Source: Diadophis punctatus similis
Lineage: Eukaryota > Chordata > Lepidosauria > Squamata > Dipsadidae
Length of the DNA: 64,000 nucleotides
Assembly (NCBI GenBank): GCA_023053685.1
Contig: JALIGW010000025.1
Coordinates: 11,188,953-11,252,952 of the forward strand
Direction of reading: 5' to 3'
The translations under genes and the position numbers were made by a program. A model generated the notes under the pieces. That model was not told the origin of the DNA and made no database searches. It saw only the letters and a list, made by a program, of their open reading frames with translations. Of the stretch, positions 1-11,240 are shown piece after piece (position 1 is the first letter of the stretch; each line of letters opens with the position of its first letter).

Positions 1-27
1 TTACTATTCCACTTGAGTCAATAATTA

Positions 28-1892
28 CCATATTTTTCGGAGTATAAGACGCACCTTTTTACCCTCCAAAAGAGGGTGAAAATTTGGGTGCGTCTTATAC
101 ACTGAATGTAGCCCCACCCACCCACCGGCCCCCACCCTTCGGAGATTTTTGGCCTCAAACACATTGCCGGGCTTCCCAACAAGCCCCCTGCGCCTTTGCT
201 GCCTCGGTTGGAGCTTGGGGGTGGGGAAGACAGCATGGAATGGGGGGCCGTAGCAACCAAGTCCCCACTCGGCCCCGCAGGAAGAGAAGCCGCTCGGATC
301 TTCCGCTGGCCCGAAGGGCATCACAACCAAAAAAGTGCGGAACGGAGACTCGGACAGTTTATTATACGCAGGGGACACGATGCGTGGTACGGGGAACTTT
401 ATCTGAGGAAAAGTGAAGCGAGACTCAAAAACAAAGAACGGAAAGGTGACGGGGGAGGCGGGCTGGAGAGCACTGGATACTGTCAATAATAGCCTGAAGC
501 CGAACGAGCTTTGGGGGCTGTTTAGGTGGCCCTTAAGCGAAGTTTTTACACTTCGGTTATATTTTTGCACTCCACAGCTGATCTCTGAAAAAGAAACAAA
601 GGAAGAGGAGCAAAACAGAATAAAAATTGCAAGGACGGATCCTCCCATTCCATGCTCTCTTCCCCACCACGTGCAGAGCAAGGTGAAGCAGCTGGCGGTG
701 GGGGAGAGGGCACGGGGTGGGGTGGTTCCTCCATGGCACAGGCTCCGCTCAACCTGCTGGAAGTGGAAAAATGGAAGTTTTTATACTTTGGTGTAAGGCA
801 AGGCGGGCACCAGCACCTCCCCCGCCACCATTATCATCATTGCATCAGGGAGGAAAATGCCCGAAAACGCGATGTATGGAGGCGATGCTCTTTTTCCTTC
901 TTTGGAAGGAAAGACTTCCTCCTTTGGCTTGGATTACCTTTCTATTTTGTAGAAAGCACGGCTTTCTTTCCCAGTTACTCAGAGGCTTTGGTTTAAAGTG
1001 GCGCTGCTTTACGCCGCCCTCCTACTCTTCCTGCAAACGAGAGGTGCCTCAGAGATTCGGCTGGGAAAGAGGGCAGCGCCTGCCACACGTGCTGTTTTTG
1101 GAATCGGGGAGGGGATCTGCCACCTGAAAACTCTTTCCTCCACAATCCTCACATTTCAGGCGGCGGATCCCCTCCCCCATTTCCAAAACGGCATGTACAG
1201 CAGGGGCTGCCACCTGAAAACTCATTCCTCTCCTGCTTTCTCCGCTCCTTCGTGTACCATGAAAGAGCCTTTCGCAGAGACGCGAAGTGGAAAGCTGTTG
1301 GCAAGTTGGGATTGCACACATTTGTCAGTTTCCTCCTGAGGCGAGGTGCGACCCTAGAAATCCCCATTGGCAAAAGTGGCGCCCGCTCATCTGCAACCTC
1401 CTCATGCAAAGTTAAGAGCGTGCATCTTCCCCCTCTCCTTCAAATGACTGATCAACTCCCCACCCACCCCCTTCCCTGCTATGCAAAACGCTTTCCTCCC
1501 TAATCCAAAAACGGAGCGTGCGGAGGCAAAGAAAGAGCATCACATTTTCGGGCGGGGTTAGGAGGAATTCTGGGAGTTGAAGTCCACTAGTCTTAAAGCT
1601 GTCAAGTTTGAAGTTTAGGGTGGGGGCGGGGGCGTATGAATGTATGAACACGGTTTCAGCTAAAGTGCTCTGCATTGTTATAAAGGACACATTATTGTTC
1701 TTTCTTGCAAAAAAAATGTCAAAGCCAAAAAGTGTAAAAAGTATACATGGTTGTAAAAAGTATTCTGCTATACTGGTATTTTATTAAATAATATATTACT
1801 ACACCATTCAGAATACTTTTTTCCTTGTTTTCCTCCTCTAAAATCTAGGTGCATCTTATACTCAGGTGGGTCCTATACTCCGAAAAATGCGG
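28..1892. mobile_element. Non-autonomous DNA transposon, family A (CCRTATTTTTCGG ends)
   Basis: The left end reads CCATATTTTTCGGAGTATAA and the right end, on the other strand, reads CCGCATTTTTCGGAGTATAG, so these are terminal inverted repeats. Both are flanked by TA (26-27 and 1893-1894), as expected for a Tc1/mariner-type target duplication. The interior is GC-rich in its first 1.5 kb and contains several shorter inverted repeats, for example around 1105-1230 where the block reading CCACCTGAAAACTC recurs. Half of the CTCCCAGAATTC palindromic repeat sits at 1562-1612. Long open frames here (such as 25-681 on the minus strand) match nothing I recognise, and no transposase was seen. Related copies lie at 33506-34506 and from 63475 to the window end. 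Confidence 0.75.
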
Positions 1893-1894
1893 TA

Positions 1895-4710
1895 ATTCAT
1901 CAAGCTTATAGCTTATGATGCTGCATCTATATTGATATGTGGTGAAATTATTTAGTCAGAATTGAAATGATCTAATCTGTTTAGGAATTTGATCCTTCAA
2001 TTAAAGCTGTGATTTCATTTGCTAGCTTTGGAAATGCTTAATGTTTGTTTGTTGTTCTGCAAGCCATATTATAGGATGTTGATTTATTCAGTCTGGCCCA
2101 TCCTGTTCCCCCTCCCACTAAACAGTTGGAAATAAGTTGCAGGTGCCTTCAAGTGACCTTGCATGTTTTCTTTTGGTATTCTTGCTTCAGCAGCTGTTAT
2201 ATTTTAAGATGCAAGCCATTTCAGAAAGCATTAAGTTGCCTTTTCATAATAAGGAGCTAGTGCAGCAAATAAAGTTTTAGCTATGCCAGCAGAGCACATA
2301 ATTTATAGAGTAAATTTTAACTTACAGTTAGAATCCCAAGGGCCAAGTGTGGTTTTCCGTGCCTTCATGTTTTGCTCATTCTTACTTAACCAACATGTTT
2401 CCATCTTGTCTTTGGCAGGGCAGCCGGGTAAAATTCAGTTGGCATCAAACTTGCCATCCTTTTAAGTCAAGACGGAACAATAAATTGTCTTAATATTATA
2501 AGAGCTGTAGGGATCAAGCCAAGAACTTTTCTAATTCTGCATTTTCTTTGTTTATTACTTTTTTATCTTGGAACTCAAGATGGTATATCTTGGTATATCA
2601 AGGATGGTATATATAGAGGGTTTGCCTAATTTTATCCTCAGAACAATAACCCTATAAGGTAGAGTTTGCTGAAAGAGAAATATTGACTCAAAATCACTCA
2701 GTAAAGTGGGGGCATGAAACTGGGTTTTCCCAGTCCTTGTCCAGCACTTGAAATGCAACACCACACTGGCTATTTCCACAGTGCCTCTCTGATTTCATAG
2801 CCCATCTCAAGCTCATTCTGAGCATTTTGGCCAAGGAGATTATAGTATGTTATTGTTCTGCAAACTAAGATATTTTGAGAGGTCTGATAAAACCATCCGG
2901 TTCTGTGGAGAACTCTATCCGTCTCTTGTTTCTATCCAGACTATATATGTTACTGACTTTCCATGCCTACAAATTTTCTTTGTTTCTCTTGCATCTATTT
3001 TCTCCTTTAAAACCAGCTCATTCATTTTGTCTCCAGCTTCTGGCATTTGCTCAGAAAGAGCTGTATATAGTATCTCTTTCCCTGTGTGTGCTTTTTCCCG
3101 TTTGTTTATTTTATTCAGTTTTGTTACTGCCCAACTCCAGATTTACTCTGGGTGGCTTTTTTTGATAACTCATGTTTTATACTTATTTTCTACTCTTTCT
3201 CCCTTTTGAATGTGCCACAGTAGTTTTTTATCTTTATTAGATAGAGATGTCCAGATGCTCCCTAATTTCGGTCATACTTTTCTGAGTTCGCATGAAATGA
3301 CATTGTGCCACAGTTTAATTTTAGTGCCAGCATTCTGGTCTATTTTGTTAAGTCCAGATTTGTTAAGAAATGTTTTGTAATGCCTAATAAATCTAATCTT
3401 TTTGTCTTTAGCATCCCTTTTCAGTCCACCTCAATCAGCCATACTATCCTGTGCACAAAACATAACTTTTCAGAAAACAATATTTTTGTCTTTCAAACTT
3501 TGCAGCAACTTATATTACATTTTTGTTCAGTTATGACAACATTTCTTTGGCTTTCAGCTCTGGTTACCAACTGTTGACCAACAGTTGTGAGTAGTTTGGG
3601 ACTATAGTATGTCCTGCTTGCCCAGGTTGCCAAACAAGTTAATGTCAACAATATTTGATTCAAGACCTCAAAAACAAAGGGAGATTTAACACGCAGGGGA
3701 GTTCCCATTCTAGTGCAGTTGAAGAAAAAGACTACATCTTTGAAGCCAGATTCAGTGCACAGTTGCAAAAATACTCACTGCGGAAATGAATCACCTCCAC
3801 ATCTTTTGTCAACCTGTAGTTTCAAGGATTCCTCTGAAGGTTAGAACATAATGTGCCTTTCTATAGCATCTTAGTTCTCCAGAATTTCTGAGAGATTATT
3901 ATAGTTCTGAGGCCATATTAACAAATTTGCCAATTCTATAGAATGAAAATAATTTGACACTGAAGTTTTCAGTTCCTTTACGATAGTTAGAAATTTCCTG
4001 ACCAGCTTCTCAGGTTTCAAGCCTCAGTCACCCCCACGGTTGTCATGAGTCTGCATGCATTTAACTTTGGAGATGACAAGGGCAGAATAGAAGGTCACCC
4101 ATTCTTCCTTCGCCCTGTTGTGTATTAAAATGTCATCATTATTTCTTACATCCTTTCTTCAAACATACTTGAAAGATGTATTTTAGTTGCTATACTCAGT
4201 TTATTCTAAATCCTAGCTTTCCTATCCTATCCTATCCTATCTCTCTACCTATTCTGTCTGGTGGTTTCTTGTTTTCTGATCCTCATTAAACTTTTCATTT
4301 GTGTCTTTTTTGTTGCTAACTAGAATTGTTAGTTATTGTGTATCTAATAATCCGCCTTTTCAAAAAATATTGTTCTTCCAAATTTTAGGCTTCTTTTATA
4401 AGCAAAATCTCATTCAGCTCATTCTCAGTTCCTCATAACCATGAACAAAACCATCAATATGTGTTTTTTGTTATTACAATATAGAAGTAATTTGCTATTA
4501 TTTCTGCTGGAATATTTTTTAGAACTTCCCAGTCTAGTCTACAGCCCTGATAATTGCTGGAATTCTTCCATTCTGGTTCCAACTAAACCAAACTGCTTTT
4601 TTCCCAAGCTCAGAGAAAGTCAATCTGGTAATGCCACTTGGTGAGATAGGCTTCTTTTAGATGTTAGTATCTTTACGTTGAATTAAACTGAAGCATTTAA
4701 TTTTGCATTT
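1895..4710. other. STXBP4 intron sequence, no exon recognised
   Basis: This stretch lies upstream of the first recognised exon. I see no block with STXBP4-like sequence and proper splice sites. It holds a possible old SINE fragment (2620-2775) and a short TATCC repeat near 4212-4240. A segment at 4545-4625 resembles one at 11430-11510, so it may belong to an unnamed dispersed repeat. The T-rich open frames at 2847-3209 and 3305-3577 have low-complexity hydrophobic composition and are judged to be chance. Confidence 0.5.
2620..2775 (-). repeat. Old tRNA-derived SINE fragment (MIR/Sauria-like)
   Basis: The segment TTTATCCTCAGAACAATAAC, then CCCTATAAGGTAGAGTTTGC, a degenerate 'AAAATCACTCAGTAAAGTGG' and an ending near CCACACTGGCT follow the reverse complement of the conserved 3' part and tRNA-like head of MIR/Sauria-class SINEs. 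It is heavily diverged, so the family name is tentative. Confidence 0.4.
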
Positions 4711-4971
4711 AACCGAGGTGGCGCAGCAGGTAGAGTGCAGTACTGCAGGCTACTTTAGCTGAGTGATCATTTGAGTTCAGCTGTTCAAATCTCACCGGCT
4801 CAGGGTTGACTCAGCCTTCCATCCTTCCGAGGTAGGTAAAATGAGGACCCAGATTGTTGGGGGCAATGTAAATATATACATTGCTTAATGGTGTAAACCG
4901 CTTAGAGAGTGCTTGCACTATGAGACGGTATATAAATATCACTAATAAATAAATAAATAAATAAAATAAAG
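4711..4971 (+). mobile_element. Sauria-type SINE, near full length
   Basis: It starts with AACCGAGGTGGCGCAGCAGG, a tRNA-like A-box region, and continues with a B-box-like GTTCAAATCTC. The family's conserved core follows (GGTTGACTCAGCCTTCCATC, AAAATGAGGACCCAGATTGT). It ends with GTAAACCGCTTAGAGAGTGC and an (AATA)n tail, which is the usual end of a LINE-mobilised SINE. Copies of the same core lie at 13524, 17461, 23354, 31589, 38577 and 56145. Confidence 0.85.
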
Positions 4972-7482
4972 AAGGCTCTGAGACAAATTTGCAAAAATTA
5001 ACAAGACAGCCCTTGCCCTCAGGCTTGTGAATTAAAACAATATGGCACAAATTGAAAATGAATTGGGCAAGGGGAGAAAAAAAGGTTCTCAGAAGTATTC
5101 TTTCCCACAGGAAAACTTAAAGCGAATTCCTTGAAGATGCTGAAGTGTGGAACCACTTTGGTTTTTCCTTGATATATTGTTCTCGGAGTACAAAAGATGC
5201 TGTGACACAGTACCCCTTGATCTAGTAGCATAAGCTGAAGTCTCCGGGTAATCTCTTTGAACTGGATGGTTTTTTTTCTAGAAAACTGAAATAAATCAAG
5301 CTGCTGTTCTTCTCTGGTTGATAGAATCCAACCTAGCAATTCTCTAAGCTTGTTAATATCTAAAGAACACCCTTGACTACAGTCATGTTTAGATTTTTCA
5401 TAAAATCATGAATTCCAGTGGTTTCAGCTATTTCCCTCACCTTTAGATTCCTGATACTTTAATATAATTGACCAGAGCCTCTTTTTTGTCTAGAATCACA
5501 TGAAATATAGTCAGTGCCATTCTTCCTTTATGCATTTTTCAAGGAGTAAATTGAGAGAAACATATAACAAGAATTTCTGAGAAATCCCATACTTAGTGAA
5601 TGGAATGGAAAGGAATAGAATGGAATGGAATGGAATGGAATGAATGAATGGATTTTATTGTGATCACTGATCCATTTATGAAAGAAGAAATGAAAAATAA
5701 AACTCACAAAACTAAATAATTATAACGGTGATGTTATAGTACAAATTATTTAACAAATGGTAAACCAAAAATTAGCCACATTGAGAAGAATGAAATTATG
5801 TTGGCTACGTTGATTGTAATTGGAATGAACCCAGTTAGCCTAAAAATCTCACATGGTGAGGAGTTATAACCTCACTTCTCTCTCTAATAAAGGCAGTTTA
5901 GCAAAACATGGCAATGTTTCAATAACTCTTCACTGAGGAAGAGTCTTTGTTCAAATGGAATATCCTGAAATTATACCTCAACTGTTGGAAGGGCATTAAA
6001 TCTTGCCAGGGCTCTTCTGACGTTGGGAAATGTTCTTTGGCTTAAATATTTTGCGAGCTTGAAAAAACAGAAATGACTGCCCAGGGGCACATGTTTAGGC
6101 AGGACAACTAGATCTGATTGGCTTTCCAGATCTGTGGCACACTGTTCAAAGGCTGCTCTGTAAGCTCATGTCCCATCATTAGAATTGTTTCAGGTGAGAA
6201 ACCGCATACTTTAATTTCTCATTTGTCCTATTCTAGGATGAGACAAAAATCAATTAAAATCAAGAGGCCAAGCTCATGGGATGGAAAAGTAGTTTAACCA
6301 GTATAAGAAGAAGCTTATCTAAATATGTGCCTCAGTTTTAGTCAAGTTGAGCTCTAGGTGCAAGCCCATATTAGGCACACCCTGTGAAACTTAAAATATA
6401 TACCTTAAAAATATAGACTGTATCCTCTCCAAGGGACTAAAGAAGCTATATGGTCCCAATTAGGTTCTGGATAGAAGTTGTGCCTGGACTCTAGCCAAAA
6501 ATACTTTCAGGGCACCAGGTATGAATAACGCTCCTCCAAAATAATAGAAAGATCACAGAATCGTTTCTGTATGATTTGAAACAATACTTTTCATAGGTGT
6601 ACTGCATTTACATGTAGCATAAATCATCCCTGATTATTAGAAGATTTTAACCTGTTTGGTTAGTGCTTTCCATATTTAGTGAAATTTCCACTTGATATTT
6701 GAAATGTTCCCATTATTCCTTATGCGTCCTTCCTTGAAATATGTATAATTTGAGAAAAAAATGCTTGGTTCTCAGTAGTGTAACTCCCCCCCCCCCTTTT
6801 AAGCACTTTTATCAAGATACTTTCATTACAGTTCACCGTTATTTTTCAAAATTGTTGACCAAGAGTAATTTATTTGCTTTTATTATACTTTCCTTTTTAC
6901 CTTTTAATCGTATTGACTGAAGAAAAACCTTGGATTTTGCAAGGTCCGTTCACTTTTAAGACACATTATTTTGGTATATGGTATCTATTCGGTGAAAATT
7001 TGTTTTTAGGATTTGTTCTCACTTTTGTCCTTTGTTTCTTTTAGAAGTAGTAATGTTGTTGAAAAGTTGTCTCAGATTGCATCAGCTGCTTTTCAGAAAT
7101 GTTTCTCTTAAATCTATGTTCATATATGTCAGAAGGCCAGTGAAGAGTATGATCTTCTCACCATCTGAATTTTGAATTTTTCATCACTTTCAGCCAGAGC
7201 CTGCTGAAAAGAATGAGATTACAGAACAATTTGGGTTTGATTGAATCTGAAAGCTGAACACTTTTTGTTTTAATCTGCAGATAGTATGAGAATATTACAT
7301 AGTGAAAACTGTTTCTTCACATAAAAAGGTTCACTTTCTGTTTATGAAAAGTAGAGCTACCACACAGGTTTTGTTTCTAACCCAGAGCTATAAAGCAAAG
7401 CTTTATAGGCACCTTTTAGATTAGAAAACCCGAAGCCTCCTTACTTTGTGGTTTTTTTCTTTCATTTTTATTTCTTGACCAG
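4972..7482. other. STXBP4 intron sequence with a short pentanucleotide tract
   Basis: No coding exon was recognised. An AATGG-type pentanucleotide tract at 5598-5650 runs into GATTTTATTGTGATCACTGA. This may be the tail of an old CR1-like LINE on the minus strand, but the body is too decayed to follow. A C homopolymer lies at 6787-6796. The 3' end is the polypyrimidine tract and AG acceptor of the exon at 7483. Confidence 0.5.
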
Positions 7483-7579
7483 GCTTTGAAGTATCTTGGG
7501 ATTCAGCCTACAAAAGAAGAGCAAGAAATCCTAAGGCAACAGCTACCAAGGGATTCTGAAGGAACAGTCTGTTTTGGAG
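7483..7579 (+). CDS. STXBP4: STXBP4 coding exon: calmodulin-like segment, first part
   Basis: STXBP4 (Synip) binds syntaxin-4 and is known to regulate insulin-stimulated GLUT4 vesicle fusion. It also stabilises deltaNp63. This exon encodes 32 codons beginning ALKYLGIQPTKEEQEILRQQ and ends after the first base of the next codon. The acceptor is TTTCTTGACCAG and the donor is GAG|GTAATT. I recognise it from the vertebrate STXBP4 segment containing LGIQPTKE. The pattern LGxxPTxxE followed by a DxxGTVxFG loop resembles the second half of a calmodulin EF-hand pair, but loop position 1 is proline here, so calcium binding is unlikely. The exons before it, which encode the PDZ domain, are not in the window. 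The next exon is 1.75 kb downstream. Confidence 0.9.
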
Positions 7580-8745
7580 GTAATTAAGTGAAGGGATTTT
7601 TAGGAAACTATAAGGGAGATTTCAGAATTCTATATAAAATTCTTCCTAACAGAAGTCACTAAATGTGCTTCAGGGTTGATTCGATATTTGGTCAAGCACT
7701 CCATGAAGCCCCTATGTATAATGTGAAGATTTGCATTCCCATATTAAAGGTATTTGTTACCCAGCACTTTCTTACTTACAAATTAAAACACTTGTTAGAC
7801 AGCCTTATTCCAATATACTTAAGAAAAAGACTAAATGTGCAGAACAAATTATAAGGAGCAGGAGGGTTAGTGAATCAAATTTGCAGATGAGGAATAAAGT
7901 TGGATAAGAAGATCTTACTGTCCTCGTATTTTTGTTGTGAGCTTTCCATTAAGGGAACAAAATTTAGACAGGCCTGATGCAGATGTTATATTTTAGAATA
8001 ATGAATGAAAATTTAAGGCCTGATCCTGGGTTTTTCAGAGTGGTGTCTTCACAAATGCAACCTGGGTTCTTCAGAGTGTGTCTTCACATAGCACATTTTC
8101 CTCATTTTCCTTGTCTGCTCATCTTCACCATGAAGCAGGAATTGAGTTCTGGTCAGAGCTTATCTTTTTTTTTTTGGCTTTCATTGCGTAATACAGTGTT
8201 TTACGTCAAAAACACAATGCAAATTGAATTTTAATTAAATATTAAGCAATTAATTAGGATTATGAGACTTAACATTGCATTCTTAGCCATGGGCCCATCT
8301 CATCTTCAGAGGTAAGGCAATAGAATTCCCGTTCCTGTTGGTGGTTAAATATCTGCATTGCAATAACACAATAGCAAATTTTAGATGAGCTTCTCAACAC
8401 ACAAGAGCCCATGAAATCTATTTGTCTTTGAATCATTCAAATAATCATTTTTCCTCAGGTTAACACAATTGGACAATAAGCACATATTCACTTAGTTTTA
8501 GCTTTTATACTTCCTCTGAAGGATTTGCTTCAGTTATCAGATCAGTTAGAACTGACTATCAATTAGTTACCTCTTTAATGAAAACTGTAATTTGTCCTTA
8601 CATTTGGTCTACATGACAGCAATGGTGTGATGTTTGCTTTTCAAATGCAGAAAACAAACCAAGGTTGTGCTGCTGCACGCAATTTTAGTTTGGAAGGCAA
8701 TCACAAGACCATAGCTTTCCATTTTTATTTCATGCTAGTTTACCT

Positions 8746-9025
8746 AAATAGAATAGAATTCTTTATTGGCCAAGTGTGATTGGACACACAAGGAATTTGT
8801 CTTTGGTGCATATGCTCTCAGTGTACATAAAAAGACAAGATACATTCTTCAAGAATCACAAGGTACAACACTCAATGATAGTCATAGGGTACAAATAAGT
8901 AATCAAATCATATTAGGAAACAATCAATATAAATTGTAAGGACACAAGCAACAAAGTTACAGTCATGCAGTCATAAGTGGGAGGAGATGGGTGATGGGAA
9001 CGATGAGAACTTTGAGATTGAGAAG
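8746..9025 (-). mobile_element. CR1/L3-type (Snake1-like) LINE, 3' end
   Basis: It begins on the + strand with an AATAG pentamer tail and ATTCTTTATTGGCCAAGTGT, then GATTGGACACACAAGGAATT, the conserved 3' untranslated end of this LINE. Only about 280 bp of the 3' end remain, which is typical 5' truncation. The same end is present at 35909 (minus strand) and 29340-29410 (plus strand). Confidence 0.8.
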
Positions 9026-9111
9026 ATTGGTTAAGATTAAGATTGATTAAGATTGAGAAGATGAGTCTGAATGCATGAGGGGGAGAAGGGGGAAGTGTCC
9101 AGGCTTTAGCA

Positions 9112-9200
9112 CTTGCTCTCTTTTGTGCCTTCGAGTCAGTCCTGACTCTTGGTGACCATACAGAAAAGTCCCTACAGTTTTCTTGGCAAAGTTTTAGTTT
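9112..9200. repeat. Possible BovB-like fragment
   Basis: TGCCTTCGAGTCAGTCCTGA and TCTTGGTGACCATACAGAAA resemble the 'CTTCAAGTCAGT..TGACTC..GGTGACC' module common in squamate BovB 3' regions. It is short and diverged, so this is a weak call. Confidence 0.35.
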
Positions 9201-9325
9201 GGAGCTGACACTGACATTCTGAAATACTAAATAACTAACAGGTAGTAGGTTGTTTAATGAAAAATATAAGTTGACTTTTCTGTGATTGACACTATAGTAT
9301 TGTTCTGACTTACATTATATGTTAG

Positions 9326-9420
9326 ATTTTATTCAGGTGGCAAGAGATTTGTTTTCTCAGCAGCTGGATGAGACTGGTCATAGCCCTGTACATGAAATTG
9401 CTAAATTACTAGATTCACAG
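9326..9420 (+). CDS. STXBP4: STXBP4 coding exon: end of calmodulin-like segment
   Basis: The exon supplies the last two bases of an aspartate codon and 31 further codons, reading DFIQVARDLFSQQLDETGHS and ending in LLDSQ. The acceptor is ATATGTTAG|AT and the donor is CAG|GTAAAT. The split codon (G from the exon at 7483, AT here) restores the family motif FGDF-QVAR-LF. The D-F pair corresponds to the last positions of the EF-hand-like loop, and QVARDLF to the following helix. The second half is a less conserved linker into the coiled coil. It ends in phase 0. Confidence 0.9.
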
Positions 9421-10015
9421 GTAAATAATATAATTCTTACCTCCAAACAAAAAGTGGTGAAATTTTGATTTAAAATTCCTTGAAGATTTCCAGCTCACTG
9501 TGGTCTTTCAAAAGGATGACTAGAAAGGATATTAAGGAGCTCTCATAACAAAGCGCAAATTACTTTCAATGCTGTTATACGATCATGGTTTTCCACACAT
9601 TGTAGCTAACTATTGTGCACAATGTACATTTGTTTAAAATAGTCTTCCCAACTTAACTTGAGGGCAGTAGGTGGAGAAAGCTTATATCAAATAATTGTGG
9701 ATGATAAATTAGGCACTAATAGCAGCAGGGTTCTGATGCCCTGGAGTTACAACATCATCTAGGTGGCTGGCTGCCCACAGGCAAATTAAAAACTTTTTCT
9801 TTAAAGTTTCCAGCAATTATTGAAAGCTAATCATTGAATTATAATCTTCACTGGCTTTTCTACTGCTGTCTTTCATGAATTATTTGTCTTGTTGCCATTT
9901 TAATTATAGCTTGTGAGAGTTTAACTAGACCAGTTGTGTGCATATTTATTTATCTGTAGTAAATAAATCAAGCTTGCTTTCACAAATGTAAAAAGCATTG
10001 CAAGTTAAACTACTA

Positions 10016-10305
10016 CAGGTAGTCCTCAATTTATGATCACAATGGAGCCCAGAATTTCTGTTATAAGTTGTTGCGGTCATAAGTTGAGGCACCATGTGAC
10101 TGGACCTGATTTTACAGCCATTTTTATGACAGTCATAAAACAAATCACCACTGTTGCTAAGTGAACCATGTAGTCTTTAAGTGAACCCAGCCTATTCAAT
10201 GGAAGCTTTTTGCCATTTTCTACCAGAAAATGGCAAAAAAGTCACAAATCTCAGTTGTGACTGCAAAATGCTGGTAACCAGCCATAAATGTGAGCCATTT
10301 GCCAA
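10016..10305. mobile_element. TA-flanked MITE (CAGGTAGTCCTCGACTTA family), one end intact
   Basis: It starts after TA with CAGGTAGTCCTCAATTTATG and carries the family's internal motifs (CACCATGTGACTGGACCTGA, repeated GTCATAA and TTAAGTGAACC). The far inverted end is not recognisable, so this copy is truncated or decayed at about 10305. It lies between two STXBP4 exons. Better copies are at 14561, 16840, 26529 and 48616. Confidence 0.7.
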
Positions 10306-10480
10306 GTGTATCTATAGTTTTGTAATTTTATATAGCAGAAAGGAGGTTTTGTTTGGTGGGCTAAATTAGAAAGCTTAAAATATTAGGTTAAATAACAGAC
10401 ACATTATTATTTTTCTGTTATTTTTATCCATGTATTCCCTCAACATCTGCTTCTGATTTTTTTTTTTTTACTGCATACAG

Positions 10481-10570
10481 CGTGTATCTTGTGATCATTT
10501 GGAAAGACATGAAATGGAGCAACTTAGGAAAGAGAAAAATGAAGCTTTGAAAGAACTATGTCAACTAAAG
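10481..10570 (+). CDS. STXBP4: STXBP4 coding exon: start of coiled coil
   Basis: Thirty codons in phase 0/0, beginning RVSCDHLERHEMEQLRKEKN and ending ELCQLK. The acceptor has a long T run followed by CTGCATACAG, and the donor is AAG|GTGACA. Charged residues with leucines at heptad spacing (MEQLRKEKNEALKELCQLK) mark the beginning of the central coiled coil, the region of STXBP4 reported to contribute to syntaxin-4 binding. The following intron is 6.1 kb and repeat-rich. The first eight residues match the mammalian protein poorly and the last twenty better. Confidence 0.88.
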
Positions 10571-10854
10571 GTGACATTTTGCTTTAATCAATGTAAACAT
10601 CCGCACTAACCTTTGGTTATTTTAAGCCTATTGCAATACTTACCACTTAGTAAAAAGGTGAACTAAGTGTAGAATGATTAAATAAAATTTGTATTATTTG
10701 CTTTCTTTATACCATAATGTTAAAACTTCTTAGCTATGATACAGTTTAATTTTGTTCTTGCTAGTGTCTCAATGCCATTTTGGATAGTGAGAAGAAAATA
10801 TGCAGCAGAGATTTGTTCTTCTATAAAATGCCATAATATATCCATGTAACACCT

Positions 10855-11240
10855 GCTTCATGAGCTGTATTGGTTGCCAATTAGCTTCTGGGTACAATTC
10901 AAGGGTTGCTTACAATTTATAATCCTTTGTGACCGAGGGCCTAGCTATCTGTGGGAGTGCCTAGCTCTGATATTTCCTACCCATTCTGTATGATGGGTGG
11001 GCATGCTCCAGGTTCCATCAATCATACAGTGTCACCCGATGACACCAGGAAATGGGATTTTTCTCTCATGGTGCCCTTATCCTTCCAGATACTCATATGG
11101 CCCCAATGCCACCTACCAATAATTATTTCTGGTTGCTTTTTAATTTATATATTAATATTTTTAATCCATTCCATTCCCATTGATCCATTGTATTTTTGGT
11201 ATATTCCCCTCAAACCTTGGGGGGGGGGCATGGAAGTTGA
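10855..11240 (+). mobile_element. CR1/L2-like LINE 3' fragment, decayed
   Basis: In + orientation a frame near 10858-10960 reads like the reverse-transcriptase C-terminus common to CR1/L2 LINEs (EL-WLPI, VQFK, GPSYL), interrupted by changes. The rest resembles the 3' coding end and untranslated region. No tail is clear. Family assignment is by pattern only. Confidence 0.45.

Noticed and set aside
25..681. 218-codon minus-strand frame at the window start
   Set aside because: It is inside the family A element, crosses its terminal repeat, and resembles no protein I know.
2410..2465. Exon-like block after GTCTTTGGCAG
   Set aside because: It is open for 17 codons only and ends in a stop. It has no similarity to STXBP4.
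4711..4790. tRNA gene candidates at the SINE heads (also at 13800, 38840 and 56145)
   Set aside because: A- and B-box-like sequence is present but is the head of SINEs with LINE-type tails. The cloverleaf is degraded.
7191..7255. Exon-like block after CATCACTTTCAG (frame PEPAEKNEITEQFG)
   Set aside because: It stops within 17 codons, has no usable donor and does not match the STXBP4 segment expected before the exon at 7483.
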